Assembly: GCA_900660155.1 (NCBI GenBank) | Contig: CABFPE010000516.1 | Span: forward strand, 350,225-414,224 | Origin: Hofstenia miamia | Lineage: Eukaryota > Xenacoelomorpha > Acoela > Hofsteniidae | Direction of reading: 5' to 3' | DNA: 64,000 nt | Shown here: positions 47,199-57,270 of the stretch, piece by piece | Position numbering within the stretch: the first letter of the stretch is position 1 | Layout of the letters: the number at the start of each line of letters is the position of its first letter | Translations under genes and position numbers: made by a program | The notes under the pieces: generated by a model | Databases searched by the model: none | Seen by the model: the letters and a program-made list of their open reading frames with translations, nothing else | Told to the model about the DNA's origin: nothing

Positions 47199-47294
47199 CT
47201 CCTTTATACATTTCGGCAGTTCCTCTTCTTTCTGTGTGAAACTATTATTACTCTCGTCTTGTTTTTCTTAGCTATTTTGAGAGTTTCTTCTATA

Positions 47295-48633
47295 TTAGTC
47301 TGAAGCCTCTTCAATGCTATCTTTTACAAAATAAACTATTGTGAGATGCTTTTTGTCCAAGTTTACTTGCTCGCATTCAGCTATAATCCTATCTTTATTT
47401 TTAGTTAGCTTTTGTACGTCTTTCATCGTGAACTGCTCATCTTTCATATCCCCTGTGTATGCTATTATTGTGTTGCATGTGGGACGATTCTTTTTATTGA
47501 TCACTATTGGAATTGCGTAACTTTCATTTTCTTTAGTGGATGTACTATTTCTTATCAATCTTTTGGTTTCTGGCGAAAGATTATCATATGAATTATATCT
47601 CATCTTCCTGTTTGCTATAAAATAGGGGTGGATTCGTTCTCTTCCTATTTTTGTCATGCGACTCTCTCTTTCTTCTGATTGCGACGATTTCATTGTAGTT
47701 GATGTTTGTCTGTAAGAAAATATTCCTGAGCTCGTTGTCGTGGGGATTGAACTCGTTGACGGTATCTGCGATGTATCCATGTCCGAGTCATCACTTATTG
47801 GCTGCGTTTCCCAACTTTCCATAGCTACTGATGTTATTTCCTTGCCGCCCTTTAATTGGCTTTGAGTACTTGTGGATGCTATTTCCTCTTTGCCCTTTAA
47901 TTGGCATTGAGTACTGCTGGATGTCGAAGGGGAGTGTGCATAATTCGATATTTCCAACCTCACGCCCTTTAATTGGCAATCAGTATCTTGTCAATGGCCC
48001 TCATTTACCCGCCTGCCTGTTATTTGACATTTGGTAGAGGGTGATTTCTCCTTGATTGTCTCCATCCTCATACCCTTTATTTGGTAATCAGATTGAGGAG
48101 ACCTCCTTCTTATCCTTCTTCTTTTATTTGTCAGTGTCATATGCTCTGTCATCATACCCTTTAATTGGTAATCAGACTGTGGAGCTCTTCTTCTCACTCT
48201 ACGTCTCTTGTTACTAGGAGGTGAATTCTCCATCGTCATGCCCTTTAATTGGCAATCGGATTGCGGAGACCTAGTTTTACTGGTGGAGCTTATCAATATT
48301 TTGTCTGTCCTCACGTCCTTTATTTGACGATCAGATTGTGGGTTTCTTTTCCTTCTCACTCTTTTTGACTTCATTGGTTATTGTTGTGTTGTCCATTTCA
48401 TATTTCCTAAATTCAGTTACTAAATTAATATCCCATATTTCAGGGTCATATTTTATTTTATTTCTCGCTGCCCTCTGGGGCATTATTCTTCTTTCAAGTT
48501 CCAGTTCCCCTTTCTTGGGTCTATATTCCTCCTGGAATTCTTCTTCATTCACACTGTCCAAATCGTCCATTTCAGCATATGTGCCATCATCAACCTGTAT
48601 AATTTTAAATTCTGCATTTTTATCAAGAGTCAC
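47295..48633 (-). CDS. accessory region with repeated QLKG-type peptide motif
   Basis: Frames here encode an acidic stretch (DDLDSVNEEEFQEEY) and then a basic, Ser/Thr-rich, probably disordered region. A motif of the form (P)QS-(D/Q)-(Y/C)-QLKG(M) recurs, e.g. APQSDYQLKGM and SPQSDYQIKGM, between Arg-rich linkers such as NKRRRVRRR. At DNA level the + strand shows CCTTTAATTGG(C/T)AATC-like blocks near 47848, 47910, 47963, 48016, 48073, 48150, 48240 and 48317. Short linear motifs repeated in disordered tails often bind partner proteins or nucleic acid; that is inference. The downstream part (47295-47700) has a more folded look, with IVINKKNRPTCNTIIAY. Confidence 0.5.
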
Positions 48634-48654
48634 TTGTTCTATATTTACTGTTGC

Positions 48655-49059
48655 TCATTTTAAATTTTGAAAATGTAATATTCTTCCATCATTCAGTTTA
48701 TAGTTATTATTGGGTAGTGTTTGTGTTATTGTGAATGGCCCTGACCACTGTGTTTTAAGTTTTCTTACTTGATTCACGTCTTGTGTTCTCATTAGAGTGT
48801 ATGCGTAAACCTTATCCCCTACCCTGTGTGGTTCACCATATATATTCTTGTTGAAGTTTCTTTCTTGCCTTATCGCCGATTTCTTCGTGTTGTGACACAT
48901 GGCTTCATGGATTCCAGTTATTTGGTCTTTAATCTTTCTTATGTAATCGTTATCTGGCTTTTCGGAGTACGTGTGATATTGCATTGATAACAGCGTTGCT
49001 GCTTCTCTACCGTACATAGCCTTATACAGCGTCATCCCTGTTGTTGAGTTTCTCTCCAT
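48655..49059 (-). CDS. integrase C-terminal region
   Basis: Contains GMTLYKAMYGREA (the conserved TP-x-x-LY-x-x-YGR(E) block of Ty3/gypsy integrases), a helical arm, then VGDKVYAYT and LKTQWSGPFTIT, the SH3-like C-terminal domain with its W-x-GPF. It helps bind DNA and direct integration. Part of the fossil element. Confidence 0.75.
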   Translation of the reverse strand: MERNSTTGMTLYKAMYGREAATLLSMQYHTYSEKPDNDYIRKIKDQITGIHEAMCHNTKKSAIRQERNFNKNIYGEPHRVGDKVYAYTLMRTQDVNQVRKLKTQWSGPFTITQTLPNNNYKLNDGRILHFQNLK

Positions 49060-49150
49060 TCTCTAGAAACAATTCTTGAAGTTAAAACTATTATTACTTT
49101 AATCACTGTCAATTTTGAAGTTTATACTGCTTATTACTTTAATCATTATT

Positions 49151-49765
49151 CTATTTAATCTTTTCAGTTAGTATTTCCATCAATTTAGGTATTTCTTCAA
49201 ATAATTTACTTTCAAACTGTACACCCCTATCAGATATTATTGTTTGCATTGGTCCGAACTTTAAAATCCACTCTTTCATGATCTTGTCTGCTACTACTTT
49301 TGCTGTTGTTGAATCTAATGGTATCATTTGAGCGTATTTTGTAAAATTATCAACTAAGACCAATATATACTGATAACCCTCGTCATCTTGAGACAATTTC
49401 TCTAAGTCCACATGGACAATTTCATTGGGTGCTGTTGCCATAATTTTTTCAAGCAGAGCAGTTTGTACCGGGAAATGGCTCTTGTTATTTATAAGACATG
49501 TATTGCATTTGTTAATAACATCTTCTACCGTTCTTCGAATACTCGTCATTATAAACCGAGCGTTAAAGGTATTCTCTGTTTGTATTATACCTAAATGTCC
49601 ATTCTCATGTATCTTTCGAACTAATTCCCTTTTGTAATATTCGGGGATTGCTATTCTCAGCGTCTTTCCTTCTATATACAAAAGTCCATTTCTATTTAAT
49701 TTCCACTTATATCTCTGGAAGTAACTTTTGGCTTCTTTTCCCAGCGTCCACTCATCATTGTCCAT
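49151..49765 (-). CDS. integrase zinc-binding and catalytic region
   Basis: An HHCC zinc domain (HENGHLG, then NKCNTCLIN) is followed by the RNase-H-fold core, with VHVDLEKLSQDDEGY and LVDNFTKYAQMIPL, then IISDRGVQFESKLF, which carries the second catalytic Asp. This is the enzyme that joins element DNA to the host genome. Part of the fossil element. Confidence 0.8.
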   Translation of the reverse strand: MDNDEWTLGKEAKSYFQRYKWKLNRNGLLYIEGKTLRIAIPEYYKRELVRKIHENGHLGIIQTENTFNARFIMTSIRRTVEDVINKCNTCLINNKSHFPVQTALLEKIMATAPNEIVHVDLEKLSQDDEGYQYILVLVDNFTKYAQMIPLDSTTAKVVADKIMKEWILKFGPMQTIISDRGVQFESKLFEEIPKLMEILTEKIK

Positions 49766-49771
49766 TTTATC

Positions 49772-51463
49772 TCATATATCCTTCAATATGATATCCGTTT
49801 TTTGTTTCTCAATTATGTCTTTCTCGGATATTTCTTCCTTAATTATTATTGGCATTATTGCATTACCTTTTTTATCTGTATTAATATCAGGTAGTTTGGC
49901 GTACTCATTGTGTGACATGAACTGAAATTGTTTCTTTTCACCATCTACTTTTTCCATATCTCTTTGATATTCTGGCAACGCTGTCCAAAAATCTGCATTC
50001 TTATGTAATGTTCCTTTCCGATGTTCTATCATAAATTTAAATTCATTTAAGTATTCAATCCATCGCGATACAATTGAGGATTTATCGCCTGAAAACTTTT
50101 TAAGCCATGCTAATCCACTGTTATCAGTTCTTACTTTAAACGTTTGTCCTATTAAAAAATAACGTAATTTCTTTATGCTTTCGACCAGTGCCAACATTTC
50201 CAATTTCGTCGAACCATAGTTTTCCTCACTCTGTTTTAGCTTACGACTAAAAAATTGTATGGGCACTTCTTTACCATCCTTTATCTGACCTAGGCACGCC
50301 CCTATCGCAATGTTGCTTGCGTCGCAGTCAAGGATAAATTCCTTATCATAGTCCGGTGTATTCAATGATGGCATCATGCTCAATTCATCTTTTATATTAT
50401 CCAACTGATCTTGTTCTCTCCATGTCCACTCGAAAACTTTATTCTTTTTAAGCAATTCTGTCATCTTACTAGTTTTATGAGCCACATTGGATATAAATGA
50501 ACCATAATAATTGATAAAACCCATAATACGCTGTAAATCCTTTTTTGTTTTCAGACTACTAATGTTTTGAATCATCTCTCTCGCATTGTTCTTCATTCGT
50601 ATTTCACCTTTCCGGATTTGTCTCCCCAGGAATACGACTTGTTCTTTTAAAATTTCACACTTCTTTCCATTAACACGTAGACCTGCCTTATACAGGATGT
50701 TCAGTGTTCTGTCCAGCTTCTCAAAGTGTTCTTCAATTGTATCACTTGCTATCAATATATCATCTATATATGCGCTTATCCCTTTTTCAACTTGTTTGTT
50801 GTTCTGTTTCAAAACTTTCGTTACATATCTTTGAAATGTAGCTGGGGCGTTACATAACCCAAAAGCCATATACATCCATTCGAACAGCCCATACGGCGTT
50901 ATAAATGCTGTTTTTTCAATATCCGCAGGCTCCATTGGCACTTGCCAGTATGCTTTACAGAGATCTATACATGTGTAATACTTATTTTTACTAGCTTCGT
51001 ATATAATATCTTCTATCCTCGGGAGTGGATAGGCGTCTTTCTTTGTGATATCATTAAGTTTCCGGAAATCTATACAGAGTCTATATTTCTCTCCTTGTTT
51101 TACAAAGACCGTGGGTGCAGCATAAGGACTCTCGCTTGGCCTTATTATCTTGTTATCAATTAATTCATTCAAGATGGTATTATAATGTTCTTTCAAGTGT
51201 TCAGGGACTCTTCTACATGGCAATCTTATTGGTTCTTCAGTTGTTGTTACTATTTTGTGTGTCTCTCCCACTGCCTTTCCCATGCTTATCTCACCATAGT
51301 TAAATATTTTTGCGTGTCTTTTAAGTATCATTACCAGCTTCTTTCTTTCCTCTGCACTCAGGTGTTGATACTCTTCCTCTGTTATTTCCGGTATTTGATA
51401 CTCTGCATTTTCTTCTTGTATTATATTGATCACTTTATTTACCATTGGTTTTTTGGTTCTCAC
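49772..51463 (-). CDS. reverse transcriptase and RNase H region
   Basis: 563 residues. Reverse transcriptase blocks appear in order: YRLCIDFRKLNDITKKDAYP (about residue 128), then YTCIDL, AFGLCNAPATFQRYV, and the active-site box YIDDILIAS. These are followed by the connection and RNase H domains (FILDCDASNIAIGACL, then TKLEMLALVESIKKLRY and VRTDNSGLAWL). The motif set and domain order are typical of Ty3/gypsy elements. It copies element RNA into DNA and removes the RNA strand. This is the longest well-kept part of the fossil. Confidence 0.9.
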   Translation of the reverse strand: MRTKKPMVNKVINIIQEENAEYQIPEITEEEYQHLSAEERKKLVMILKRHAKIFNYGEISMGKAVGETHKIVTTTEEPIRLPCRRVPEHLKEHYNTILNELIDNKIIRPSESPYAAPTVFVKQGEKYRLCIDFRKLNDITKKDAYPLPRIEDIIYEASKNKYYTCIDLCKAYWQVPMEPADIEKTAFITPYGLFEWMYMAFGLCNAPATFQRYVTKVLKQNNKQVEKGISAYIDDILIASDTIEEHFEKLDRTLNILYKAGLRVNGKKCEILKEQVVFLGRQIRKGEIRMKNNAREMIQNISSLKTKKDLQRIMGFINYYGSFISNVAHKTSKMTELLKKNKVFEWTWREQDQLDNIKDELSMMPSLNTPDYDKEFILDCDASNIAIGACLGQIKDGKEVPIQFFSRKLKQSEENYGSTKLEMLALVESIKKLRYFLIGQTFKVRTDNSGLAWLKKFSGDKSSIVSRWIEYLNEFKFMIEHRKGTLHKNADFWTALPEYQRDMEKVDGEKKQFQFMSHNEYAKLPDINTDKKGNAIMPIIIKEEISEKDIIEKQKTDIILKDI

Positions 51464-52131
51464 TTTTTTCCTTTTAACTTTAAGGTATCCTTTCTTATGT
51501 TAACCACATGATTAGTTGCATTTAACATTGGTATCGTTCCTTTACCTTCTTTTAATACACACAAACTTGATGGAATCGAAACTTTTTTCGTGTTAATCCC
51601 TTTTTGATCATATATCATAACTTCAGCCATTATGTGTTTTTCTGTTTTGATTTGACACATTTTCCAGTTGTTTGGTGGAATTTTTATGTCTTCCTTTAAC
51701 CGGAATTCTATTATTTCTGTGTCTTGCTCTTTTTCGCAAGTTGTTACTATTTCTTCTTGGACTGATATGGTTTTGTTTGTGTAGTCAATAATGCACTTGT
51801 TATTCATCAAGAAGTCATTTCCCAGTATCACCTCGTATGGTAGTGAATTTTTTTCTGTATCAATGACCATGAATGTTTGCAAAAACGTGGTATTAGCAAT
51901 CCTCATCGGTACTTCCATTAATTTACCTTTAGTATCAATATAGTCTCCCGATGCATTTAGTAATATACTTTTTTTGCTTTCCAATTTTCTGTCATCAAAT
52001 CCTATCTTTGCCGCACATTTGTCAGTAATAATTGATATTACTGCTCCCGTATCTATAGTTGCCTTGACCATCACTCCGTTTATTACAACTGTAATTGTAT
52101 TAGTCTTGATTAGGTCTGTTATGATTAACAC
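51460..52131 (-). CDS. retroelement aspartic protease region
   Basis: VKATIDTGAVISII near residue 24 is the aspartic-protease active-site block (DTG). About 85 residues later, PYEVILGNDFL matches the (I)LG-x-D(F/W)L block of retropepsins. The enzyme cuts the gag-pol polyprotein. It lies just upstream of RT, as expected for this family. Confidence 0.8.
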   Translation of the reverse strand: MLIITDLIKTNTITVVINGVMVKATIDTGAVISIITDKCAAKIGFDDRKLESKKSILLNASGDYIDTKGKLMEVPMRIANTTFLQTFMVIDTEKNSLPYEVILGNDFLMNNKCIIDYTNKTISVQEEIVTTCEKEQDTEIIEFRLKEDIKIPPNNWKMCQIKTEKHIMAEVMIYDQKGINTKKVSIPSSLCVLKEGKGTIPMLNATNHVVNIRKDTLKLKGKK

Positions 52132-52163
52132 GGGTGCACGGTTTACTGGAGGCGGCGCTCCCT

Positions 52164-52538
52164 CTAATTTAAAGTATCATTTCTTGTTTCTTCTGTTTGT
52201 TCCAACTCATCTTCATCATCTAACAGGTCTTCCTTGTCGAAGTATGCTTCTTCCTCCTCAATAAAGTTAATCTGTCGTTTGCAATATTTCTTCGTATGAC
52301 CCTTCTTTCCATACGCCTGACATTTTAGGTCTTTCCTATTTATGCGTTTTACTGTTCTGTCCTTCAGCTTTATCTTGATGATCTCATCTTTCAGTTTTCC
52401 ATCATCTTCCTTTCTTATTTTATTCATTCCACTTACCATTGTTGGTATTACTTTTGTTATCAACGATTTTTCGTTAATTTGAGCATTATTTTCCATCATG
52501 ACTTGTATTCCCAGACCTTTCCTTATCATTCTTTCCAA
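52164..52538 (-). CDS. gag C-terminal, knuckle-like region
   Basis: A lysine-rich stretch leads into CQAYGKKGHTKKYC, a zinc-knuckle-like nucleocapsid motif, then an acidic tail. It binds element RNA in relatives. Part of the fossil element. Confidence 0.6.
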   Translation of the reverse strand: MERMIRKGLGIQVMMENNAQINEKSLITKVIPTMVSGMNKIRKEDDGKLKDEIIKIKLKDRTVKRINRKDLKCQAYGKKGHTKKYCKRQINFIEEEEAYFDKEDLLDDEDELEQTEETRNDTLN

Positions 52539-52574
52539 GGAATCGTCAGCGTCACATTTGATTTCGAATTGTTG

Positions 52575-53831
52575 TCAAATCGGTTCTGGTAATCCTTTGC
52601 ATATGTGAGAAAACAAATCATATTTGGAGTACGTACTCTCTCTAGAACTTAACTTCAATAGTCTCTCCACCTGCGACATATAGTTCCGCAAATCTTCTCG
52701 TTTATTCATTTTTAGACTGTTTAATAACATATGATATTGACTTTTGAAACTTTCATCATCATAATATCGCTGATACTCTCTGATTAGTTTTTTATAATCT
52801 GATTTCGTTTCTAAGTCCAACACCAAATAATGCTGGTAAGCCTCTCCTCCCAAATATAAAGGGAATCTTGCTGCTGCCTGCTTCTGTATTACTTTCCTTT
52901 CTTTCATACTCATTTCAAACATTTGAATCCATTCTTTGAAAGTAGGCGAATAGCTATCCACTCTCCCTGTAAATTTCGGGAGTACTGCTTTACATGCTGG
53001 TGTCTCACTATCTTCTTCTTCCGACAGTATTGTCTCTTCATATATCGGCTTTATTTCAGTAGTACTTTTACATTTCTCTTTAACTTGCTTTGTTATATTT
53101 ACAACTAATTTTTCTACAAATTCGTCTTCTGTTTGACAATTTTTGTATATTTCAGCTTGTCCTTCCTCCATTGGTATGCTTCCAATTAATTTTTCCGGTT
53201 CTTGAATTACTGTGTTCTTTATTACTTTAACACTATTTTTCTCTTCCTCTGTCGTTTCTTCGTTCATTAATGACGTTAATCGGATTTTATCCTTCAAATC
53301 GTCTATTTGAAGTTGCTTTAAAATGTTGTCTTCTCTTAAGTTAACATTCTCCTCATGCATTTGAGTAATCATTTTTTGTAGATTCTCGCTTTGCATCTTT
53401 ATCTCCTTGTTTGCCTCTACCAATTTTTCAATTTGTTTTTGGAAAACGTTCCTTTGTTCTGTTAACCTTGAACTAGTGTCTTGTGTAATTTCTTTGATCC
53501 GTTTATCCTTTTCAGCGTTTGCTAGTTCTATTTCAAACATCCTTTGGGTTAAGTTTTCTATTTGTAACATTAACTCACGTCTTTCATTGTTATTGTTTTC
53601 TATTATTTTCATTAATTCAGTTGTCGAAAATTCTGCATCTTCTTTTTCTTGTTGCAAAATTATCTCTGTTGGGGAATTTTGACTCTCAGGGGATGTATTA
53701 ACAATCGCTGGGGTTGTTTGATTTTGGGGTGTTCTCTGCGTTTTGGCTTTAGCCCTTTGCTTCTTCCTTGAATTTACCATCTTCATAATTACTAGAGGCA
53801 ATTGTATAATGGTGTCCTTTACCAGTGTCAC
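52575..53831 (-). CDS. gag region (coiled coil and capsid)
   Basis: 418 residues. An N-terminal basic stretch (NSRKKQRAKAKTQR) precedes a long coiled coil (about residues 55-195, with many E, K, Q and L heptads). A Ty3/gypsy capsid-type domain follows, with FKEWIQMFEMSMKER, then ARFPLYLGGEAYQHY and YDDESFKSQYHM. Gag forms the particle shell. A related capsid fragment is found at 57905-58123 (+). Confidence 0.75.
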   Translation of the reverse strand: MTLVKDTIIQLPLVIMKMVNSRKKQRAKAKTQRTPQNQTTPAIVNTSPESQNSPTEIILQQEKEDAEFSTTELMKIIENNNNERRELMLQIENLTQRMFEIELANAEKDKRIKEITQDTSSRLTEQRNVFQKQIEKLVEANKEIKMQSENLQKMITQMHEENVNLREDNILKQLQIDDLKDKIRLTSLMNEETTEEEKNSVKVIKNTVIQEPEKLIGSIPMEEGQAEIYKNCQTEDEFVEKLVVNITKQVKEKCKSTTEIKPIYEETILSEEEDSETPACKAVLPKFTGRVDSYSPTFKEWIQMFEMSMKERKVIQKQAAARFPLYLGGEAYQHYLVLDLETKSDYKKLIREYQRYYDDESFKSQYHMLLNSLKMNKREDLRNYMSQVERLLKLSSRESTYSKYDLFSHICKGLPEPI

Positions 53832-55187
53832 GTACTAATGGTTACTACTGCTCGTCGTCTTTTTGCTTGTTTACTTACTTTACAATGAGCGAGAAGAAAC
53901 AACTATCTTAACCCACTCATTAGTAATAATTCTTGTTCGTAACTTTTCGTACTCTTTAGTTAACTATTACACCATCTGTGTTTCCACTCTCTCCTTTGTG
54001 CACGCTCTTCAAGCGCCTGTCACAGTCGCCATGTAGAATCATGTCAATCCGCTGTTAGTGTGTCAATTGCTGAAAAGCTATTACTTTTCTTAGATAAAAC
54101 AGTAAGCGGAGTTGGCACTTTTCCAATTCTCTCCTTTTCAATAAGTGTTCAGTTTATTAACTTAATTTAATATACAAGAGCCTTTTTAGCTACTTAATTC
54201 ACTCCAACTTATTTAGATAAAGCAGAGATACTGGAAGACAGGATCGACACTCGAAGGTAGACATGCATATCCAGTAACACATATACCAGCTGCATCTTAC
54301 CAATGGAGCCGCTGCTGTGAGGTAGAAACCAACGAAGGAATTGTTATGTGAATAGCGAACTCAGTGTGATGGGATTTGCAACTACTTAAGAATTTAGTGC
54401 ATTGATTGTTTTTGTTATTATGAATTTGTGTAAGAAACGAAGTAATGCAACCGAGATGCTGAAATAGCTTATTATGAAGCCTTACATGTAATAACCCTAC
54501 ATATATAGAAATAAATAATAGCCCTTGATACATGTAAACAATCAATGCCGCCTGCAGAAAAATATAAACAGAAGTCGGCCAGAGGTCTACCATACGAAAC
54601 AATGAGCAACTTGCTGTGACTATTAAATAAGCTATATGTAATAGAATATAAAGATACAATCTAAATAACCATCTAAATGTAAACACTATTAAATCACCAA
54701 TCATCATGTAGCGTAATAAATAACTGAAGTTCATCAATGAGAGAGTTAACATGTAAAACATAATAGCTGCAATCATAATAACAGACAAGCAATGACAAGT
54801 AGGAAAGCTATAATGATAAAAAACTCCTACACCTATCTGTAACCTAAGAGCACACAAGGTAACTACAGCTGTCGCCCTCCCCACTGTGGAATAGCTATTA
54901 GGAGGCTGCTCCAGCATACCTTTAACTGGATGTGGGAACCACCATACAATTACCCTAGCTTGTAAACATTTAGCTTTCCATCAGAATATAAAATAACCTG
55001 ACAAGAGAAGATAAATCCAAAGTAGATTTGCTCATCATTAATTACATCACGTTCAGTATATTTATAGCACTTGGTAATAAACAACTAAATACTCGACTAG
55101 TACCTGTTAATCATTCTTGTTTACAGTTTTTCCCTCGTTTAATATTTCTGCTACGATTATGCAATGTCAGCGTTAATTTGACTACAC
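53832..55187 (-). other. leader of the LTR element with a hydrophobic open frame
   Basis: About 1.36 kb between the 5' LTR and gag, unusually long. It contains an open frame (54297-54917, 206 codons) with several hydrophobic stretches and the segment IHNNKNNQCTKFL. The relative at 59860-61640 keeps similar translated segments (VDNKNNQYTKL; LRLGVGIGAF against LRLQIGVGVF). This may reflect conserved RNA structure, packaging sequence or a small leader protein. No TGG-type primer-binding site is obvious next to the LTR. Confidence 0.5.
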
Positions 55188-55394
55188 TGTTTGACCATCT
55201 TTCGTTTTGTCAAAATTCTGTTGAGCATAATTTTAAATATAATTGCACAAAACGTTTACAAAATGAAATAATCAATCCTATCATGTTTTTACATTTTAAT
55301 CATTATAATCATTATCAATATTTTTAGTCTTTGTTTCATTCATCCTTTCCTCTCATCTTGACCACACATGATAGTTTTGATGGATTATGTCACA
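55188..55394 (-). repeat. 5' LTR of the large element
   Basis: Partner of 43260-43465, about 97% identical. It begins TGTTTGACC and ends ATGTCACA on the + strand. At about 207 bp it is short for an element of this size. Confidence 0.85.
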
Positions 55395-55999
55395 CTCTAT
55401 TTATACTCTAAATAACTTTAGTACCTGTTGATTTTGACATTTAAGCAAAAGTAGACAGTTCTGGCTATCTATCTAAAAATAATGAGAAGCAACTTCACCC
55501 TCTTTGTTTGTCAAATTATGTAATCAGCAAGTACATGAATACATAATTTATTTTATAAAATTTTGTTAGTTAATTCAACACAACAAGTTGCTAATTAATC
55601 ATTATCATTTTTCCTTCTTCTTTTTCTTTGATCTTAGTTTCAGCAGCATTTGTGGTGGATTACACACACATTCCTTAAAAAAATTTTTGTAAACCAAAGT
55701 CAAGATAAACACAATTAATTGCTTATAAAATCAAATTGTAAAAATATTTTCAAATTATAATAACATGATTAAATTGATAAATTAATTATATGAAATATTA
55801 GAAAAGAATGGATATCCACATAAATTGACCAAGCTCTCACTTCAAAGTCTATTGAATGTAACTAATTAAATGACGAAGCTAAATTCCAATATATTGGAAA
55901 CTACCATATTTTAAATATCATCACAATCTCTTAGAAGCTTAGATTAAGATCATTATTGCACAATTAAAATTAACAAAGTTAACACCAATTTTGCAATGA
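55395..55999. other. gene-free stretch
   Basis: AT-rich flank of the element. Nothing recognised. Confidence 0.5.
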
Positions 56000-56005
56000 A
56001 AGATA

Positions 56006-56224
56006 ATGACAGATTTTATTAAGAACAAAGATCCTACCAAAAAAATGCTGATTTCCTCACTTTTCTATAAATATAATTGTGAAGAATGCAATATTTCTTA
56101 CATCAGAGAAACTAAGCACCATTTTGTATCTAGCATCAATGAGCATCTCTCAAAGATTCAAATGTTAAAATGTAGCATCATCCAAATCAACAATGATGCT
56201 AACATCAAATCAGAAAGAGAATAA
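56006..56224 (+). mobile_element. Penelope-like element endonuclease fragment, second copy
   Basis: The + strand frame encodes LFYKYNCEECNISYIRET, then KHHFVSSINEHL. It has the Cys-x-x-Cys motif, the SYIRET block where the family has (Y)IG(E/K)T, and the EH ending of the first helix, as in Penelope GIY-YIG-type endonucleases. It is less degraded in the Cys motif than the copy at 18.2-18.4 kb. No RT is attached, and the downstream half of the domain is lost. Confidence 0.6.
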
Positions 56225-57150
56225 GATTGAAGAAGAATTATGATTAGCAATATTATAAATTATTAGATCAGTTAGATTAATTTGTATCATGCAACCAAGA
56301 AGCAATAAGTGTCAACTTTAAGAGATTAGTGTCTGTTGATGACAATACTTTTGACAAAACAAGGGGGCGAAATCACTTCCATTATTTTTAGCTGCCATAT
56401 TGGCAGACAATAGTTCAAATTTGAAATCAACAGGTACTTTTCTGAATTTGCTATAAATAGATTTGAAACCTTGTAAGCAATTGATAAAGAATTTTATTCA
56501 GAATTCTTATTTTGTTTTGTTAATATGGTTTGATTAGTTATTACAATGTCAAGCTAAACAAGTGGTATTTAGTAATGGTCTTGATCCATCATTGAGATTG
56601 ATTCTAGGGTCTTTGTTCCAGACCATGAAAAGGCACTTAGGTTAGGCATATGGGTTTTTCTCTCAGTTGGCTGACTACTGATCATTTAATACATGTATTA
56701 AAATAAATGAATTCAAAATATGGTTGGATGACTGAAACCTAGGTAATATATTATTACTATTTCAGATCCAAATTATTGACTATAAAGTGACCAATAGAAT
56801 GACCTAACATGTACTAATTAATAAATGTAGGTTAGGAAGCTGCTCAATATTAAGCTATTCATTAAAGCCAATATATTTTGGTAATGGCTACATGTAATAT
56901 TAATTAATCAGCTAGTAACAAGTCTGGTTGCACATTTATGAAACACTTTTACAAAATAGAGGCTAAGTCGAATTGTGTCTTTTCTTGAGTATGCACCAAG
57001 CTAGGATAAGCTACACATAAGTTGCATTGCTGAGCTGAGTGATGGAACTCAACCAAATGGATCATTGATGGAATGGTGAAACTGGATGTGGAGATCCACT
57101 TTGGGCAGATGCTCATTATTGGTCTTTGGAGAGATTGCTGTATTGCTTTG

Positions 57151-57270
57151 TCACCTAAATAGTGAATAGTAAATCTAGGTAAGTTATGTTAACAGAAGTA
57201 AATGAAAGCTAAAGCGTGTCTAGTTAGTAAATCCCTACCCACAAGAGATACAACTAATGCTATATAGTAA
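57151..57270 (+). repeat. 120-bp direct repeat, copy 1
   Basis: Starts TCACCTAAATAGTGAATAGT and ends CTATATAGTAA. Matches 58390-58509 with 13 differences (about 89%). It lies just before the gag fragment. Confidence 0.8.

Larger units (their letters stand above)
43260..55394 (-). mobile_element. Ty3/gypsy-type (Metaviridae) LTR retroelement with large 3' accessory region
   Basis: A fossil element of about 12.1 kb on the minus strand. It is bounded by 206/207-bp LTRs that begin TGT and end ACA. Order in the sense direction: 5' LTR, leader of about 1.36 kb, gag with coiled coil and a knuckle-like region, aspartic protease, reverse transcriptase with RNase H, integrase, about 5.1 kb of extra coding sequence, polypurine tract, 3' LTR. 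The LTRs differ at about six positions and one gap (roughly 97% identity), so the insertion is fairly recent compared with its relatives here. It is broken: about eight to ten frame boundaries are visible, some of which may be natural read-through or frame-change sites. No target-site duplication and no standard TGG-type tRNA primer site were seen. Part of the accessory region is duplicated around an N. Confidence 0.85.

Noticed and set aside
47295-48633. CRISPR-like array
   Set aside because: The repeated block lies in reading frame, is spaced irregularly, varies in sequence and sits within an animal retroelement; it encodes a repeated peptide.
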